From assembly GCA_934256705.1 (NCBI GenBank), contig CAKQPF010000037.1, positions 1 through 35,850 on the forward strand: DNA of 35,850 nucleotides, read 5' to 3'. Position 1 is the stretch's first letter, and each line of letters starts with the position of its first letter. The position numbers and the translations under genes are program-made. Shown here in pieces: positions 15,645-24,371 of this stretch. This stretch comes from an uncultured Prevotella sp. Lineage in GTDB: Bacteria; Bacteroidota; Bacteroidia; Bacteroidales; Bacteroidaceae. The notes below the pieces were generated by a model. The model was not told the DNA's origin. It made no database searches and saw only the letters and a list, made by a program, of their open reading frames with translations.

Positions 15645-16766
15645 ATGATCAACAAGAAGACAAAGATAATTCTCTCATCATTGGCTGCCGTAATCATCAT
15701 CGGTGGCTTGGCATGGATGACGTATTCACTTGCTCATCAGGAGGATGAAAGTAAGGAAGAGGACAAGGCGATGATGGCGCAGGAGCAGGCAATAGTGGAG
15801 GTGGACACCATGATGCTGCGCAAGCAGACTTTCCAGAAGCAGATACTCTGCAACGGAAAACTGGCTGCCATCCGCAAGGCAGAACTGATGTGCCCGAAGG
15901 GTGGGGAAGTGGTGCAGACCGTAAACGTGAAGAATGGTCAGCGCGTGTCTGCCGGAAGCGTGCTCGCCGTGGCTGATATGCGCGACAGGAAGATACAGCT
16001 GGAGAAGGCGAAGCGTGACCTGGAGCGTGCCAAAGTGGAGCTTCAGGACAAGCTGATAGGGCTGGGGTATGACGGTAATGCGAGCAATGTCCCTGCCGAA
16101 GTGCTCCACAGGGCTGAGGTGACATCAGGCTATTACTCAGCGAAATACGCCTTGCAGTCAGCCGAATCCTCACTGTCCGATTGCCGTCTGCTTGCCCCTT
16201 TCAGTGGCAGGGTGTCCGAACTCGTGGCACGTCCCTATCAGCGAGGCGACAAGTTCTGCACGCTTATTGACGACTCTTTCTTCGATGTGGAGTTCCAGAT
16301 TCTGGAGGCAGAACTGTCTTCCGTCCGCATTGGCACTCAGGTGAAGATGTCTCCGTTCATAGATGAGGACCTCTCGCTGACCGGAAGCGTGACGGAGATA
16401 AATCCGACGATAGACTCCAAGGGCCTCGTAAGCGTCAAGGCACGGATAAGAAACACGTCCGACCGTTTGCTCGACGGAATGAACGTGAAGGTGATAATAG
16501 AGAATTCCGTGCCGGATATGTTCGTGGTGCCGAAGGAAGCGGTGGTGGAGCGCGACGGCTATCATGTCGTCTTCGTATATGACCCTTCCACCCGCCGTGC
16601 CGTATGGACCTACGTCGATATAGTATATAGTAACCTTACGAGCTATGCCATCACCGGTTGTGAGCGCAAGAACACCACGGTGAAGACCGGTGATATAGTG
16701 ATCACTTCCGGCAATCTCAACCTCGCTGACGACACGGAGGTGAAGGTGGTGGAAACAAAGGAATAG
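15645..16766 (+). CDS. RND efflux periplasmic adaptor (membrane fusion protein)
   Basis: The 373-residue product has one N-terminal membrane anchor (residues ~7-30). It then shows the split lipoyl/barrel-sandwich halves: GKLAAIRKAELMCPKGGEV with NVKNGQRVSAGSVLAVAD, and later DCRLLAPFSGRVSEL with VARPYQRGDK. A short helical hairpin of about 70 residues lies between them. The beta-barrel part includes SPFIDEDLSLTGSVTEINP, and MFVVPKEAVVERDG begins the membrane-proximal domain. It connects the TolC-like duct with the RND pumps encoded immediately after it. Confidence 0.9.
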   Translation: MINKKTKIILSSLAAVIIIGGLAWMTYSLAHQEDESKEEDKAMMAQEQAIVEVDTMMLRKQTFQKQILCNGKLAAIRKAELMCPKGGEVVQTVNVKNGQRVSAGSVLAVADMRDRKIQLEKAKRDLERAKVELQDKLIGLGYDGNASNVPAEVLHRAEVTSGYYSAKYALQSAESSLSDCRLLAPFSGRVSELVARPYQRGDKFCTLIDDSFFDVEFQILEAELSSVRIGTQVKMSPFIDEDLSLTGSVTEINPTIDSKGLVSVKARIRNTSDRLLDGMNVKVIIENSVPDMFVVPKEAVVERDGYHVVFVYDPSTRRAVWTYVDIVYSNLTSYAITGCERKNTTVKTGDIVITSGNLNLADDTEVKVVETKE

Positions 16767-16840
16767 GTTTGCCGCTATACCTGTTGTAACAGAATGTCTC
16801 AACTGAACGAATCATGTAATCCAATCATTTAGACCAAGAT

Positions 16841-19800
16841 ATGCTACGTACCCTCCTACATCGCCCAATAGCCGTAACGATGACGCTGATAGCCATAGTG
16901 ACACTCGGCGTGCTTGCCTTCGACCGCATCCCGGTGTCGCTGATGCCTGACATTGATGTGCCAAGGATTGTGGTGCAGATGACGGCACAGGGCAGTTCGG
17001 CACGTGAGATAGAGCAACGCATGGTGAAACCTATGCGCCAGCAGCTCTCGCAGGTGACCGGACTGCAGAACATCGAATCCACATCACGGACGGATGCCGG
17101 AACGGTGACATTGTCATTCAGTCCGGGCACGGACATGAGCATGTCGTTCATCGAAGTGAATGAGAAGATAGACAGGGCGATGAGCTCCATGCCTAAGGAT
17201 ATGGAACGCCCGAAGGTGATGAAGATAGGAGCGCTGGACATTCCTGCCTTCTACATCGACGTGACGGGAGGCAAGGCGGAGCAGACTTCCAGACTGGTGC
17301 GCAACGTGATAAGCAAACGCCTGGAGCAGGTGCCGGAGGTGGCGATGGTGGACTACAGCGGTATGGTGGGCACGCAGATTGCCATTATCCCCGACCCGAT
17401 GAGGATAGCAGGACTGGGCATCAGCAATTCGGAGATAGAAAAGGCTGTCAGCGACAATAATGTGGTGCTGGAAGCGCTCAGCGTGCGCGACGGTATCTAT
17501 CGCTATACCATACATTTCGACTCGCAGATACTCTCTGTCAGCGATATAGAGAACATCTACATCCGCCACGAAGGACGACTGCTGCAGATAAAGGATATAT
17601 GCAAGGTGGAGGAAATGCCGGCTGACCGCAAAGGTATAGTCACATCCGACGGAAAGCCTGCCATCACCATGGCGGTAATAAAGCAGAGCGATGCGCAGAT
17701 GAGCACGCTGCAGGGACGCATCGACACGCTGATGACGCAGATAGAGAAGGACTATCCCGAACTGCAGCTGCACATCACTCGCGACCAGACAAGGCTCCTG
17801 TCGTACAGCATGGACAATCTGCAGTGGAACCTCATTCTCGGTATCATCATGGCGAGCGTGGTGCTCTTCTTCTTCATAGGCGGATGGAGAATGCCGCTTC
17901 TGGTCATCATTTCCATCCCGCTCTCGCTGGTACTGACGCTTCTGTGCTTCTATGTCATAGGTGTCTCGCTCAATATCATCTCCCTCTCAGGACTCATTCT
18001 GGGCGTGGGAATGATAGTGGATAACGCCATCATCGTGATGGACAACATCAGGCAGAAGAAGGCCTGCGATGACAGGACGATAGTGCAGTCGGTGAAAGAG
18101 GTGTTCATGCCGATGCTCTCATCTGTGCTTACCACCTGCTCTGTCTTTGTGCCGTTGATATTCCTCAGCGGTACGGCAGGAGCATTGTTTTTCGATCAGG
18201 CCATGGGCATCACGATAGCTCTCTTCTGTTCGCTCGCCGTGGCGTCCATTGTCGTGCCTGTATATTTCAGATTGCTTTACAGGCGGAAGGAATTCGGCAG
18301 CAGGGCAAAGGAAAACAGGATGATAATGCGATGGTATGAGAAAGGCATCAGGTTCACGTTCCGCAATGGCAGGAAGATGATTCTCGCCTTTGCCGGCTGC
18401 ATAGTGATGATATTGGCCGTCTCGCCGATGATAAGGAAAGAGAGAATGCCTGTTCTGCCGCATGATGACGCCATAGTCACCATCGACTGGAATGCAGGAA
18501 TCACGCCAGAAGAGAATGACAGAAGGGTGAAGGAAGTGCTGAAAGCGGCTGGGAAATACGTGACGTCATTCACCACGATGGTGGGAGGTCAGGACTTCAT
18601 ACTGTCGCATACCAGGAATATAACAAGCAGTGAGGCAGTGTGTTACATCAAGTCTGCCACTGCCGACGACTGCCAGAAGGCGAGAGAAACGATGATGGAC
18701 TACGTGGCTAAGCATTATCCTAAGGCAAAGACGGAGGCGGAACTGGCCACAAATATCTTCGACATGATATTCTCCACTGACGAGCCTGACCTGCAGATAA
18801 GACTGCAAAACCGCAGCGGAGGCAGACCTGCAGTGGAGCAGACACGCACCGTCACCGACTCGCTGAGGCTGCATTTCCCGGAACTCAACATCCAGCATCT
18901 TGCCACGGAGACCTACCTTCAGTATCAGACGGATGCGCAGCAGATGGCTTACTATAAGGTGACTTACCAGCAGCTCTATCTACGCTTCCGCGAACTCCTT
19001 GGCAGCAACAATATCTATGACATCAACAGTGGCGGAGAGAGCGTGCCTGTCATCATCGGAACTGACGGCAGGGATGCTGACGTGCTGCTGGGAAACACCA
19101 TACGCAATGCTGACGGAATAGACATTCCGCTGGAATATCTCGTGAAGGAATCGCGCAAGGAGGACTATAAGCACCTTACTGCTGGCGATGAAGGCGAGTA
19201 TGCCGCCATCGACATTGAGACTGCCGGCGACGGGGAGGTGAGGAAGGTGATGGACTATGTGTCACGCATTACGGACGATGACGCCGGAAATCTCCAGGCC
19301 ACGTTCACGGGAAACTATTTCTCTTCCCGCACGATGGTGTGGGAACTGGCTATGGTGATGCTTGTGGCGGTGATGCTTCTCTATTTCATTCTCGCTGCGC
19401 AGTTTGAGAGTCTGCTCCAGCCTGTCATCATCCTTGCGGAGGTAGTCATAGATGTTGCGCTTGTGATGCTTGCATTGTTTGTCTGTGGAGAGACGCTCAA
19501 TGTGATGTCGATGATAGGAATGGTGGTGATGTGTGGCATCATCATCAATGACTCCATCCTGAAGGTGGATACCATCAATCGCCTTTACCGTCAGGCTGTT
19601 GCCGCCAAAGGCGTTACGAGAGTGACCCTGCTGCGCTCCATAGTCACTGCCGGACATCAGCGCTTGCGCCCGATCATCATGACATCGCTGACCACTATCC
19701 TCGCTATCCTGCCGTTGTTGCAGCGTGGCGACATGGGATCTGCGTTGCAGTTTCCGCTCTCATTCACCATCATTGTCGGCATGACAGTCGGCACTATGGT

Positions 19801-19867
19801 CAGTCTCTTCTTCGTTCCCCTCGTCTATCATGCCATTTATGGCAGACGATGGTTCGGTGGCAAGTGA
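16841..19867 (+). CDS. RND efflux pump permease 1
   Basis: The protein is 1008 residues, the usual length for AcrB-type RND pumps. It has an N-terminal membrane helix (PIAVTMTLIAIVTLGVLAF), a porter domain starting PDIDVPRIVVQMTAQGSSA, and a second porter domain after ~residue 540. TM4 reads LGVGMIVDNAIIVMDN: one Asp of the AcrB Asp pair is kept and the second is Asn, a pattern frequent in other RND subfamilies. TM10-11 reads MIGMVVMCGIIINDSILK. Substrate cannot be predicted. A second, different RND gene follows after only an intergenic repeat, so the pump may contain both. Confidence 0.92.
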   Translation: MLRTLLHRPIAVTMTLIAIVTLGVLAFDRIPVSLMPDIDVPRIVVQMTAQGSSAREIEQRMVKPMRQQLSQVTGLQNIESTSRTDAGTVTLSFSPGTDMSMSFIEVNEKIDRAMSSMPKDMERPKVMKIGALDIPAFYIDVTGGKAEQTSRLVRNVISKRLEQVPEVAMVDYSGMVGTQIAIIPDPMRIAGLGISNSEIEKAVSDNNVVLEALSVRDGIYRYTIHFDSQILSVSDIENIYIRHEGRLLQIKDICKVEEMPADRKGIVTSDGKPAITMAVIKQSDAQMSTLQGRIDTLMTQIEKDYPELQLHITRDQTRLLSYSMDNLQWNLILGIIMASVVLFFFIGGWRMPLLVIISIPLSLVLTLLCFYVIGVSLNIISLSGLILGVGMIVDNAIIVMDNIRQKKACDDRTIVQSVKEVFMPMLSSVLTTCSVFVPLIFLSGTAGALFFDQAMGITIALFCSLAVASIVVPVYFRLLYRRKEFGSRAKENRMIMRWYEKGIRFTFRNGRKMILAFAGCIVMILAVSPMIRKERMPVLPHDDAIVTIDWNAGITPEENDRRVKEVLKAAGKYVTSFTTMVGGQDFILSHTRNITSSEAVCYIKSATADDCQKARETMMDYVAKHYPKAKTEAELATNIFDMIFSTDEPDLQIRLQNRSGGRPAVEQTRTVTDSLRLHFPELNIQHLATETYLQYQTDAQQMAYYKVTYQQLYLRFRELLGSNNIYDINSGGESVPVIIGTDGRDADVLLGNTIRNADGIDIPLEYLVKESRKEDYKHLTAGDEGEYAAIDIETAGDGEVRKVMDYVSRITDDDAGNLQATFTGNYFSSRTMVWELAMVMLVAVMLLYFILAAQFESLLQPVIILAEVVIDVALVMLALFVCGETLNVMSMIGMVVMCGIIINDSILKVDTINRLYRQAVAAKGVTRVTLLRSIVTAGHQRLRPIIMTSLTTILAILPLLQRGDMGSALQFPLSFTIIVGMTVGTMVSLFFVPLVYHAIYGRRWFGGK

Positions 19868-19894
19868 CACATAGTTGTTTGAGAATACTCAACA

Positions 19895-19966
19895 AGCCGC
19901 CACTGTGCCAACGGCTTTTACCATAGGATACCAAAACAACAAGACAACAAAACAACAAAACAACAG
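19895..19966. repeat. Palindromic repeat copy plus 8-base array before the second RND gene
   Basis: GCCACTGTGCCAACGGCTTT (19898-19917, continuing TACC) is the first of four copies in the window. It is followed by AACAACAA-type units of period eight (19933-19966), which run to five bases before the ATG at 19971. A usual ribosome-binding sequence is hard to see in this stretch. Confidence 0.6.
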
Positions 19967-19970
19967 AAGA

Positions 19971-22900
19971 ATGCGCTCCCCCTTCTCCATAATCCTGATA
20001 ATGTGCATACTGATGGTCATCGGCGTGTGTGTCTTTCCTCGTCTGGACATCAGCAACGAACCGCGTCCCGAGCAAGGCAAGACGCTGACCATATCCTTCT
20101 CTTGGCGAAACGCTTCGGCAAAAGTCATAGAGCAGAATGTCACTTCACGCATCGAAGCATTGGTGGCTGCAGTGAAGGGAGTGGAGAAGATATCATCGGT
20201 AAGCCGTTTCGGAAACGGACGTATCACGGTGGAGATGAAGCCGAAGGCTGACGTGTCGATGGCTAAATTCGAGATTGCATCCATCCTTCGGCAGGTAAAG
20301 GACAAACTCCCCGAGGACGTTTCATTCCCCGTAGTCACTGGTGGAGAGGTGAACACAGGCATTGACGGCAATGAGGTGAAGCAGATACTGACATACCAGA
20401 TCAATGCGGATATGTCGGGAGAGCAGATGAAACAGGTGGTGGAGCGCATGATGGGACACTCGCTGGAGAAGATAGACGGAGTGCATCACGTCGATATTAC
20501 GGGAGCCACGTCCCACTATATGGAGATAGCCTACGATGCTGACGAGATAGCGGCTTACGGCATAAGCGCATCGGATATCATCGATGCGGTAAGAAACTAT
20601 ACCGGGAGGGAGGATGTAATAGGGGAGGTGACCACGGAAAACGGGCGTATCACCATCCCTCTTGTCCTCACTTCAAAGGAAAGACAGGGCAGTTTTGAGG
20701 CGATGCCTCTCAAGAATATAGGCGGAAAGACTGTGTATATGAATAATCTTACGCAGTGCAGCATAAGGGAAAAACAGCCCGACAGCTATTTCCGCATCAA
20801 TGGGCAGAACACATTATACATCAACATATATGCCGAAAAGGATGCCAATACCGTGCGCACTGCCGACAAGGTGAAGGACGTGATGTCAGCCACTTTCGGC
20901 AATGCCAAGGGCTTGTCGTGCGAGAAGAGCTACGACCGTGCCGAGACGGAGATGAAGGAATTCCGCACATTGATACTACGTTCGTCCCTCACGCTCGTCA
21001 TATTGCTGATATTCGTATGGTTTGCAGGTGGCAGACGATGGAAATATCTCTGCATCATTTCCGTCTCATTGCTTGCCAATATCCTGTCTGCCATAGTGAT
21101 ATATTGGCTTATGGACATAAGGTTGCATCCTATGTCGCTGGCTGGAATAACGGTTTCGCTGGGCATTATCATTGATTCCAGCATCGTGATGGCAGACCAT
21201 TATGCCTATTACCGCAACCGGAAAGCCCTGCTCGGCATAATGGCAGCGATGCTTACCACGATAGGTTCGCTCGTGATAGTGTTCTGGTTGCCGGACTTTC
21301 TCAGGCATGACCTCAAGGATTTCTCCATCGTGGTGATGATAAATCTTGCCGTGGCTATCCTCGTAGCCTCATTCTTTGCGCCGGCTTTGGTGGAGAAACT
21401 CCAGTTTACGAGCCGTAAAAGCGTGGTGAAGAGAAACCGCCGCACACGCTTTGTCATCTCATTCTCACGCTGTTATGCCAAGTATGTGTCGCTTTGCCAG
21501 CACCGCATCGGAAGGTGGGCTATGCTGTTGCTGTTCGCTTGCCTGTTTGGCGGTACGCTGAAGCTGTTCATCAGTTCGCTCGACTCCAACACATATCGCC
21601 CCAAGAGGGATGAGATGCAACTGAGCATACGGGCTCAGATGCCGGTGGGAGGCAGCGTGCAGGAGCTGAATGAGAAGGTGAAAGAGGTGGAGGCATTCCT
21701 CACGCAGTTTGATGAAATAAAGAGATTTGAGACTTCTGTCCGCTCTCGTGGTGCCTCGATCATGGTGGAATTCAAGAAGGAAGCATTGCAGACAGGCTTC
21801 CCCTATATGCTGGAAAACAAGGTGATAGGCAAGGTAATCACCATCGGAGGCGCTGACTGGGCTACATCGGGAGTCAGCGACCGCGGATTCAGCAATTCCC
21901 TCAATCTGCAATATCGTGCCAACAGCATAGAGATTGCAGGTTATGACTATGAGCGCCTCTACCGCTTTGCCGAGGATATGTGCAGGGAATTGCGCAGGAA
22001 CAATCGCGTGGTGGATATCGCTATCCAGACTCCTGGGCATGAAGAGCAGGAGAATGAATACTTCATGGAATATGACAACAGGACGCTTGCCATCGACAGC
22101 GTGTCGCCTTACGATGTCCATTCCGCCATGCAGAGGATGCTCTCACAGCGTGATGCGGGCGAGATAGAACTGCAACAGGGCAGTAATGGCAAGGCTGTCA
22201 GGATGCCGGTGCAGATCAAGCCTTCGACTGTGGAGACCTATGACATCTGGAAACTTCGCAATTCCTATATCAATGCAGGGGGCAGAACCGTGCGTCCTTC
22301 CGGTTTCATGTCAATCAATCAGCGTGAGGCGAAGAACGTCATTCCGCGTGAAAACCAGGAATATATCCTTAGGGTGGCATTCAATGTGCTCGGTTCCTAT
22401 GCCTATACAGACAGGTATATCAAGCGTATCACGAAGCAATTCAATGATCTGTTTCCCATAGGATTCCGCTGTCTCAACATGACTTACGGCGCATATGAAG
22501 ACAATGGCACGCAATATTGGCTCATAGGACTTGTGGCTGTCATCATCTTCTTTGTGCTTTCCATCATGCTTGAGAGCATGCTCCAGGCCTTGGCTATCAC
22601 TATGCTTATCCCCGTGTCATTCATCGGACTCTTTCTGACCTATCATCTCACGGGCATTCCTTTCGGCACCGGTGGCTTTGCGGCTATGGTATTGCTCGCC
22701 GGACTGACCGTCAATGCCGGCATTTACATCATCTGCCATTATAATATCCAGGGAGTCAATGGGATAAAGGCATTCGTCCGTGCATTCAATCACAAGATTA
22801 TCCCTATTCTTCTGACCATCCTTTCCACCGTTCTCGGCATGATTCCATTCCTCATAGACGGTCCGGATGCCCAGCCGTTCTGGTATTCCCTCGCTGTCGG

Positions 22901-22988
22901 CACGATAGGAGGACTGTCCGTCAGTTTCCTTTGGATCTTCTCTTTCCTGCCTATCGTGATGAATCGCTTGCGTGGAGAGAAGGGATGA
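19971..22988 (+). CDS. RND efflux pump permease 2
   Basis: I start at ATG 19971 (MRSPFSIILIMC), which gives the standard first membrane helix; the longer frame from TTG 19875 would translate repeat sequence. The protein is about 1005 residues with RND layout: ISNEPRPEQGKTLTISFSWR opening the first porter domain and a second one after TM6. TM4 reads SLGIIIDSSIVMADH (single Asp). TM10 reads VLLAGLTVNAGIYIICHY. It is clearly divergent from permease 1, so the two are not a recent duplication. The pairing recalls heteromeric pumps such as MdtB-MdtC, though that is only an analogy. Confidence 0.9.
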   Translation: MRSPFSIILIMCILMVIGVCVFPRLDISNEPRPEQGKTLTISFSWRNASAKVIEQNVTSRIEALVAAVKGVEKISSVSRFGNGRITVEMKPKADVSMAKFEIASILRQVKDKLPEDVSFPVVTGGEVNTGIDGNEVKQILTYQINADMSGEQMKQVVERMMGHSLEKIDGVHHVDITGATSHYMEIAYDADEIAAYGISASDIIDAVRNYTGREDVIGEVTTENGRITIPLVLTSKERQGSFEAMPLKNIGGKTVYMNNLTQCSIREKQPDSYFRINGQNTLYINIYAEKDANTVRTADKVKDVMSATFGNAKGLSCEKSYDRAETEMKEFRTLILRSSLTLVILLIFVWFAGGRRWKYLCIISVSLLANILSAIVIYWLMDIRLHPMSLAGITVSLGIIIDSSIVMADHYAYYRNRKALLGIMAAMLTTIGSLVIVFWLPDFLRHDLKDFSIVVMINLAVAILVASFFAPALVEKLQFTSRKSVVKRNRRTRFVISFSRCYAKYVSLCQHRIGRWAMLLLFACLFGGTLKLFISSLDSNTYRPKRDEMQLSIRAQMPVGGSVQELNEKVKEVEAFLTQFDEIKRFETSVRSRGASIMVEFKKEALQTGFPYMLENKVIGKVITIGGADWATSGVSDRGFSNSLNLQYRANSIEIAGYDYERLYRFAEDMCRELRRNNRVVDIAIQTPGHEEQENEYFMEYDNRTLAIDSVSPYDVHSAMQRMLSQRDAGEIELQQGSNGKAVRMPVQIKPSTVETYDIWKLRNSYINAGGRTVRPSGFMSINQREAKNVIPRENQEYILRVAFNVLGSYAYTDRYIKRITKQFNDLFPIGFRCLNMTYGAYEDNGTQYWLIGLVAVIIFFVLSIMLESMLQALAITMLIPVSFIGLFLTYHLTGIPFGTGGFAAMVLLAGLTVNAGIYIICHYNIQGVNGIKAFVRAFNHKIIPILLTILSTVLGMIPFLIDGPDAQPFWYSLAVGTIGGLSVSFLWIFSFLPIVMNRLRGEKG

Positions 22989-22997
22989 ATAAAATCA

Positions 22998-23037
22998 GTG
23001 AAGGGTGAAGAGTGATTTCTCACTCTTCACCCTTCAC
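22998..23037. terminator. 18-bp perfect hairpin, terminator of the efflux operon
   Basis: GTGAAGGGTGAAGAGTGA pairs perfectly with 23020-23037 across a TTTC loop, 9 bases after the RND stop. Both arms are made of the 7-base GTGAARR unit, and further CTTCACT units follow on the right. It lies between convergent genes and may serve both directions. Confidence 0.65.
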
Positions 23038-23067
23038 TCTTCACTTTTCACAAAAGATGCAGAAGCC

Positions 23068-23165
23068 TGCCACTGTGCCAACGGCTTTTACCGCAGGATG
23101 CAGATAAACTACCCACAATGACAACCGGCAAGCCAGCCACTGTGCCAACGGCTTTTACCGTTGGA
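23068..23165. repeat. Two tandem copies of the CCAACGGCTTTTACC repeat
   Basis: GCCACTGTGCCAACGGCTTT (then TACCG) occurs at 23069-23093 and 23136-23160. In the second copy CCAACGG (23145-23151) can pair with CCGTTGG (23158-23164). Another direct copy is at 19898 and an inverted one at 23393-23424. Confidence 0.65.
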
Positions 23166-23180
23166 TACAAATCATATCTC

Positions 23181-23345
23181 TTACTCCTCTACAGGAGAGA
23201 ACTCGTCCTTACCTACAGAGCAAAGAGGACACTCGAAATCGTCAGGAAGTTCCTCGAATGGTGTACCTGCTGGGATGCCAGCCTCTGGTAATCCTACTGC
23301 TGGGTCATACTCCCAACCGCATACGTCGCATACATACTTTTTCAT
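23181..23345 (-). CDS. Rubredoxin
   Basis: This short gene encodes 54 residues: MKKYVCDVCGWEYDP at the start and DDFECPLCSVGKDEF near the end. The two CxxC pairs (Cys6/Cys9 and Cys39/Cys42) are the four ligands of the single iron of rubredoxin, and the length is typical. It is a cytoplasmic one-electron carrier. It lies 174 bases downstream of the rubrerythrin gene on the same strand, and rubredoxin-to-rubrerythrin electron flow for peroxide reduction is well known in anaerobes. The start is ATG at 23345. Confidence 0.93.
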   Translation of the reverse strand: MKKYVCDVCGWEYDPAVGLPEAGIPAGTPFEELPDDFECPLCSVGKDEFSPVEE

Positions 23346-23392
23346 AATCTGTCGTTGTTTTTAGTTGTTATGTTCTTACTGTTGATTGCTGT

Positions 23393-23517
23393 CCAACGGT
23401 GAAAGCCGTTGGCGCAGTGGTTGTTATCTCGTTGTCTTACTGTTTTGTTGTCTGTGAAAATCTGTCGCATTATAGACTATCAACCAGACAACAAAACAAC
23501 CAGACAACAAAACAACA
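23393..23517. repeat. Inverted copy of the CCAACGG repeat and facing 8-base arrays
   Basis: CCAACGGTGAAAGCCGTTGG (23393-23412) is the inverted member of the repeat family at 19898, 23069 and 23136. It is followed by GTTTTGTTGTCTG (about 23443-23455) facing CAGACAACAAAAC-type units at 23484-23517, which could form a long stem. This fills the gap between rubrerythrin and rubredoxin. Confidence 0.55.
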
Positions 23518-23519
23518 TT

Positions 23520-24059
23520 TTAATAATTATCTACATGCACCTCAAAGTAAGCCTTTGGATGAGCGCAGGCTGGGCAGATTTCAGGAGCCTCGGTGCCTAC
23601 TACGATGTGACCGCAGTTGCGGCATTCCCACACCTTCACCTCGCTTTTCTTGAATACTTCCTGCGCCTCCACATTGCGAAGGAGGGCACGGTAACGCTCT
23701 TCGTGGCGCTTCTCGATGGCTGCCACAAGGCGGAACTTCGCTGCCAGAGCGGTGAAGCCTTCCTCTTCGGCTGTCTTTGCGAAGCCTTCATACATGTCTG
23801 TCCATTCGTAGTTTTCGCCTTCAGCGGCAGCAGCAAGGTTCTCAGCTGTGGTACCGATGCCACTAAGTTCCTTAAACCACATCTTAGCGTGCTCCTTCTC
23901 ATTGTCAGCAGTCTGCTGGAAGATAGCCGCTATCTGCTCGAAGCCGTCCTTCTTGGCACGTGATGCGAAATATGTGTATTTGTTGCGAGCCTGTGATTCA
24001 CCTGCGAAAGCGGCTGCGAGATTTTTCTCTGTCTGTGTACCGGAATATTTGTTTGCCAT
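23520..24059 (-). CDS. rbr: Rubrerythrin
   Basis: The 179-residue protein has an N-terminal ferritin-like four-helix domain with the di-iron ligand motifs (AGESQARNKY, ADNEKEHAKMW, AAIEKRHEERY) and a C-terminal rubredoxin-like domain with WECRNCGH and CPACAHPKAYFEV. This is the classical rubrerythrin layout and length. It reduces hydrogen peroxide in the cytoplasm of anaerobes, taking electrons through its rubredoxin domain. The rubredoxin gene follows on the same strand. A good promoter lies about 170 bases upstream. Confidence 0.95.
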   Translation of the reverse strand: MANKYSGTQTEKNLAAAFAGESQARNKYTYFASRAKKDGFEQIAAIFQQTADNEKEHAKMWFKELSGIGTTAENLAAAAEGENYEWTDMYEGFAKTAEEEGFTALAAKFRLVAAIEKRHEERYRALLRNVEAQEVFKKSEVKVWECRNCGHIVVGTEAPEICPACAHPKAYFEVHVDNY

Positions 24060-24371
24060 AGTCGTTTTGTTTTTTTAAGTTGTTTTACTAGAGTTAAGAA
24101 TGTGGAATGGAGAATGAAGAATTGGAGTTGGCCTTGTTTGCGTGGTAAACGCAAGCCGAAGAACGTATTCAGCCTCCCCCTACAGGGGGATAAGAGGGGG
24201 TCCGCTCCTTATTCTCTTGTTTCTGATGCAAAAGTACTGATTATCTTATAGATATGCAAATAAATATCGGCAAATGAATAGTAAATTTCGGTATTATAAC
24301 ATTTTTCTCCCTTCTGTATGCTGAAATTTACCATTTATTTTGTAATTTTACACCCAAATAACAGACATATC
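24060..24371. other. Intergenic region between rubrerythrin and the AraC-type gene
   Basis: These 312 bases hold the rubrerythrin promoter and leader, a GAATGAAGAATT-type piece of the 7-base repeat family (24105-24123), and CCCCC-TACA-GGGGG (24176-24189), a GC-rich hairpin. It is followed by GGATAAGAGGGGG, a sequence style that recurs between genes in Bacteroidetes. No gene is seen. Confidence 0.6.
24229..24260 (-). promoter_or_regulatory. Bacteroidetes-type promoter for rubrerythrin
   Basis: On the minus strand TTTG (24260-24257), 20 bases, then TACTTTTG (24236-24229) match the -33/-7 consensus. Transcription would start near 24222, giving a leader of about 160 bases that contains the GC-rich hairpin. 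Confidence 0.65.

Noticed and set aside
19875..19970. An N-terminal extension of RND permease 2 from TTG
   Set aside because: It would translate the palindromic repeat and the 8-base array; the first membrane helix starts normally at the ATG at 19971.
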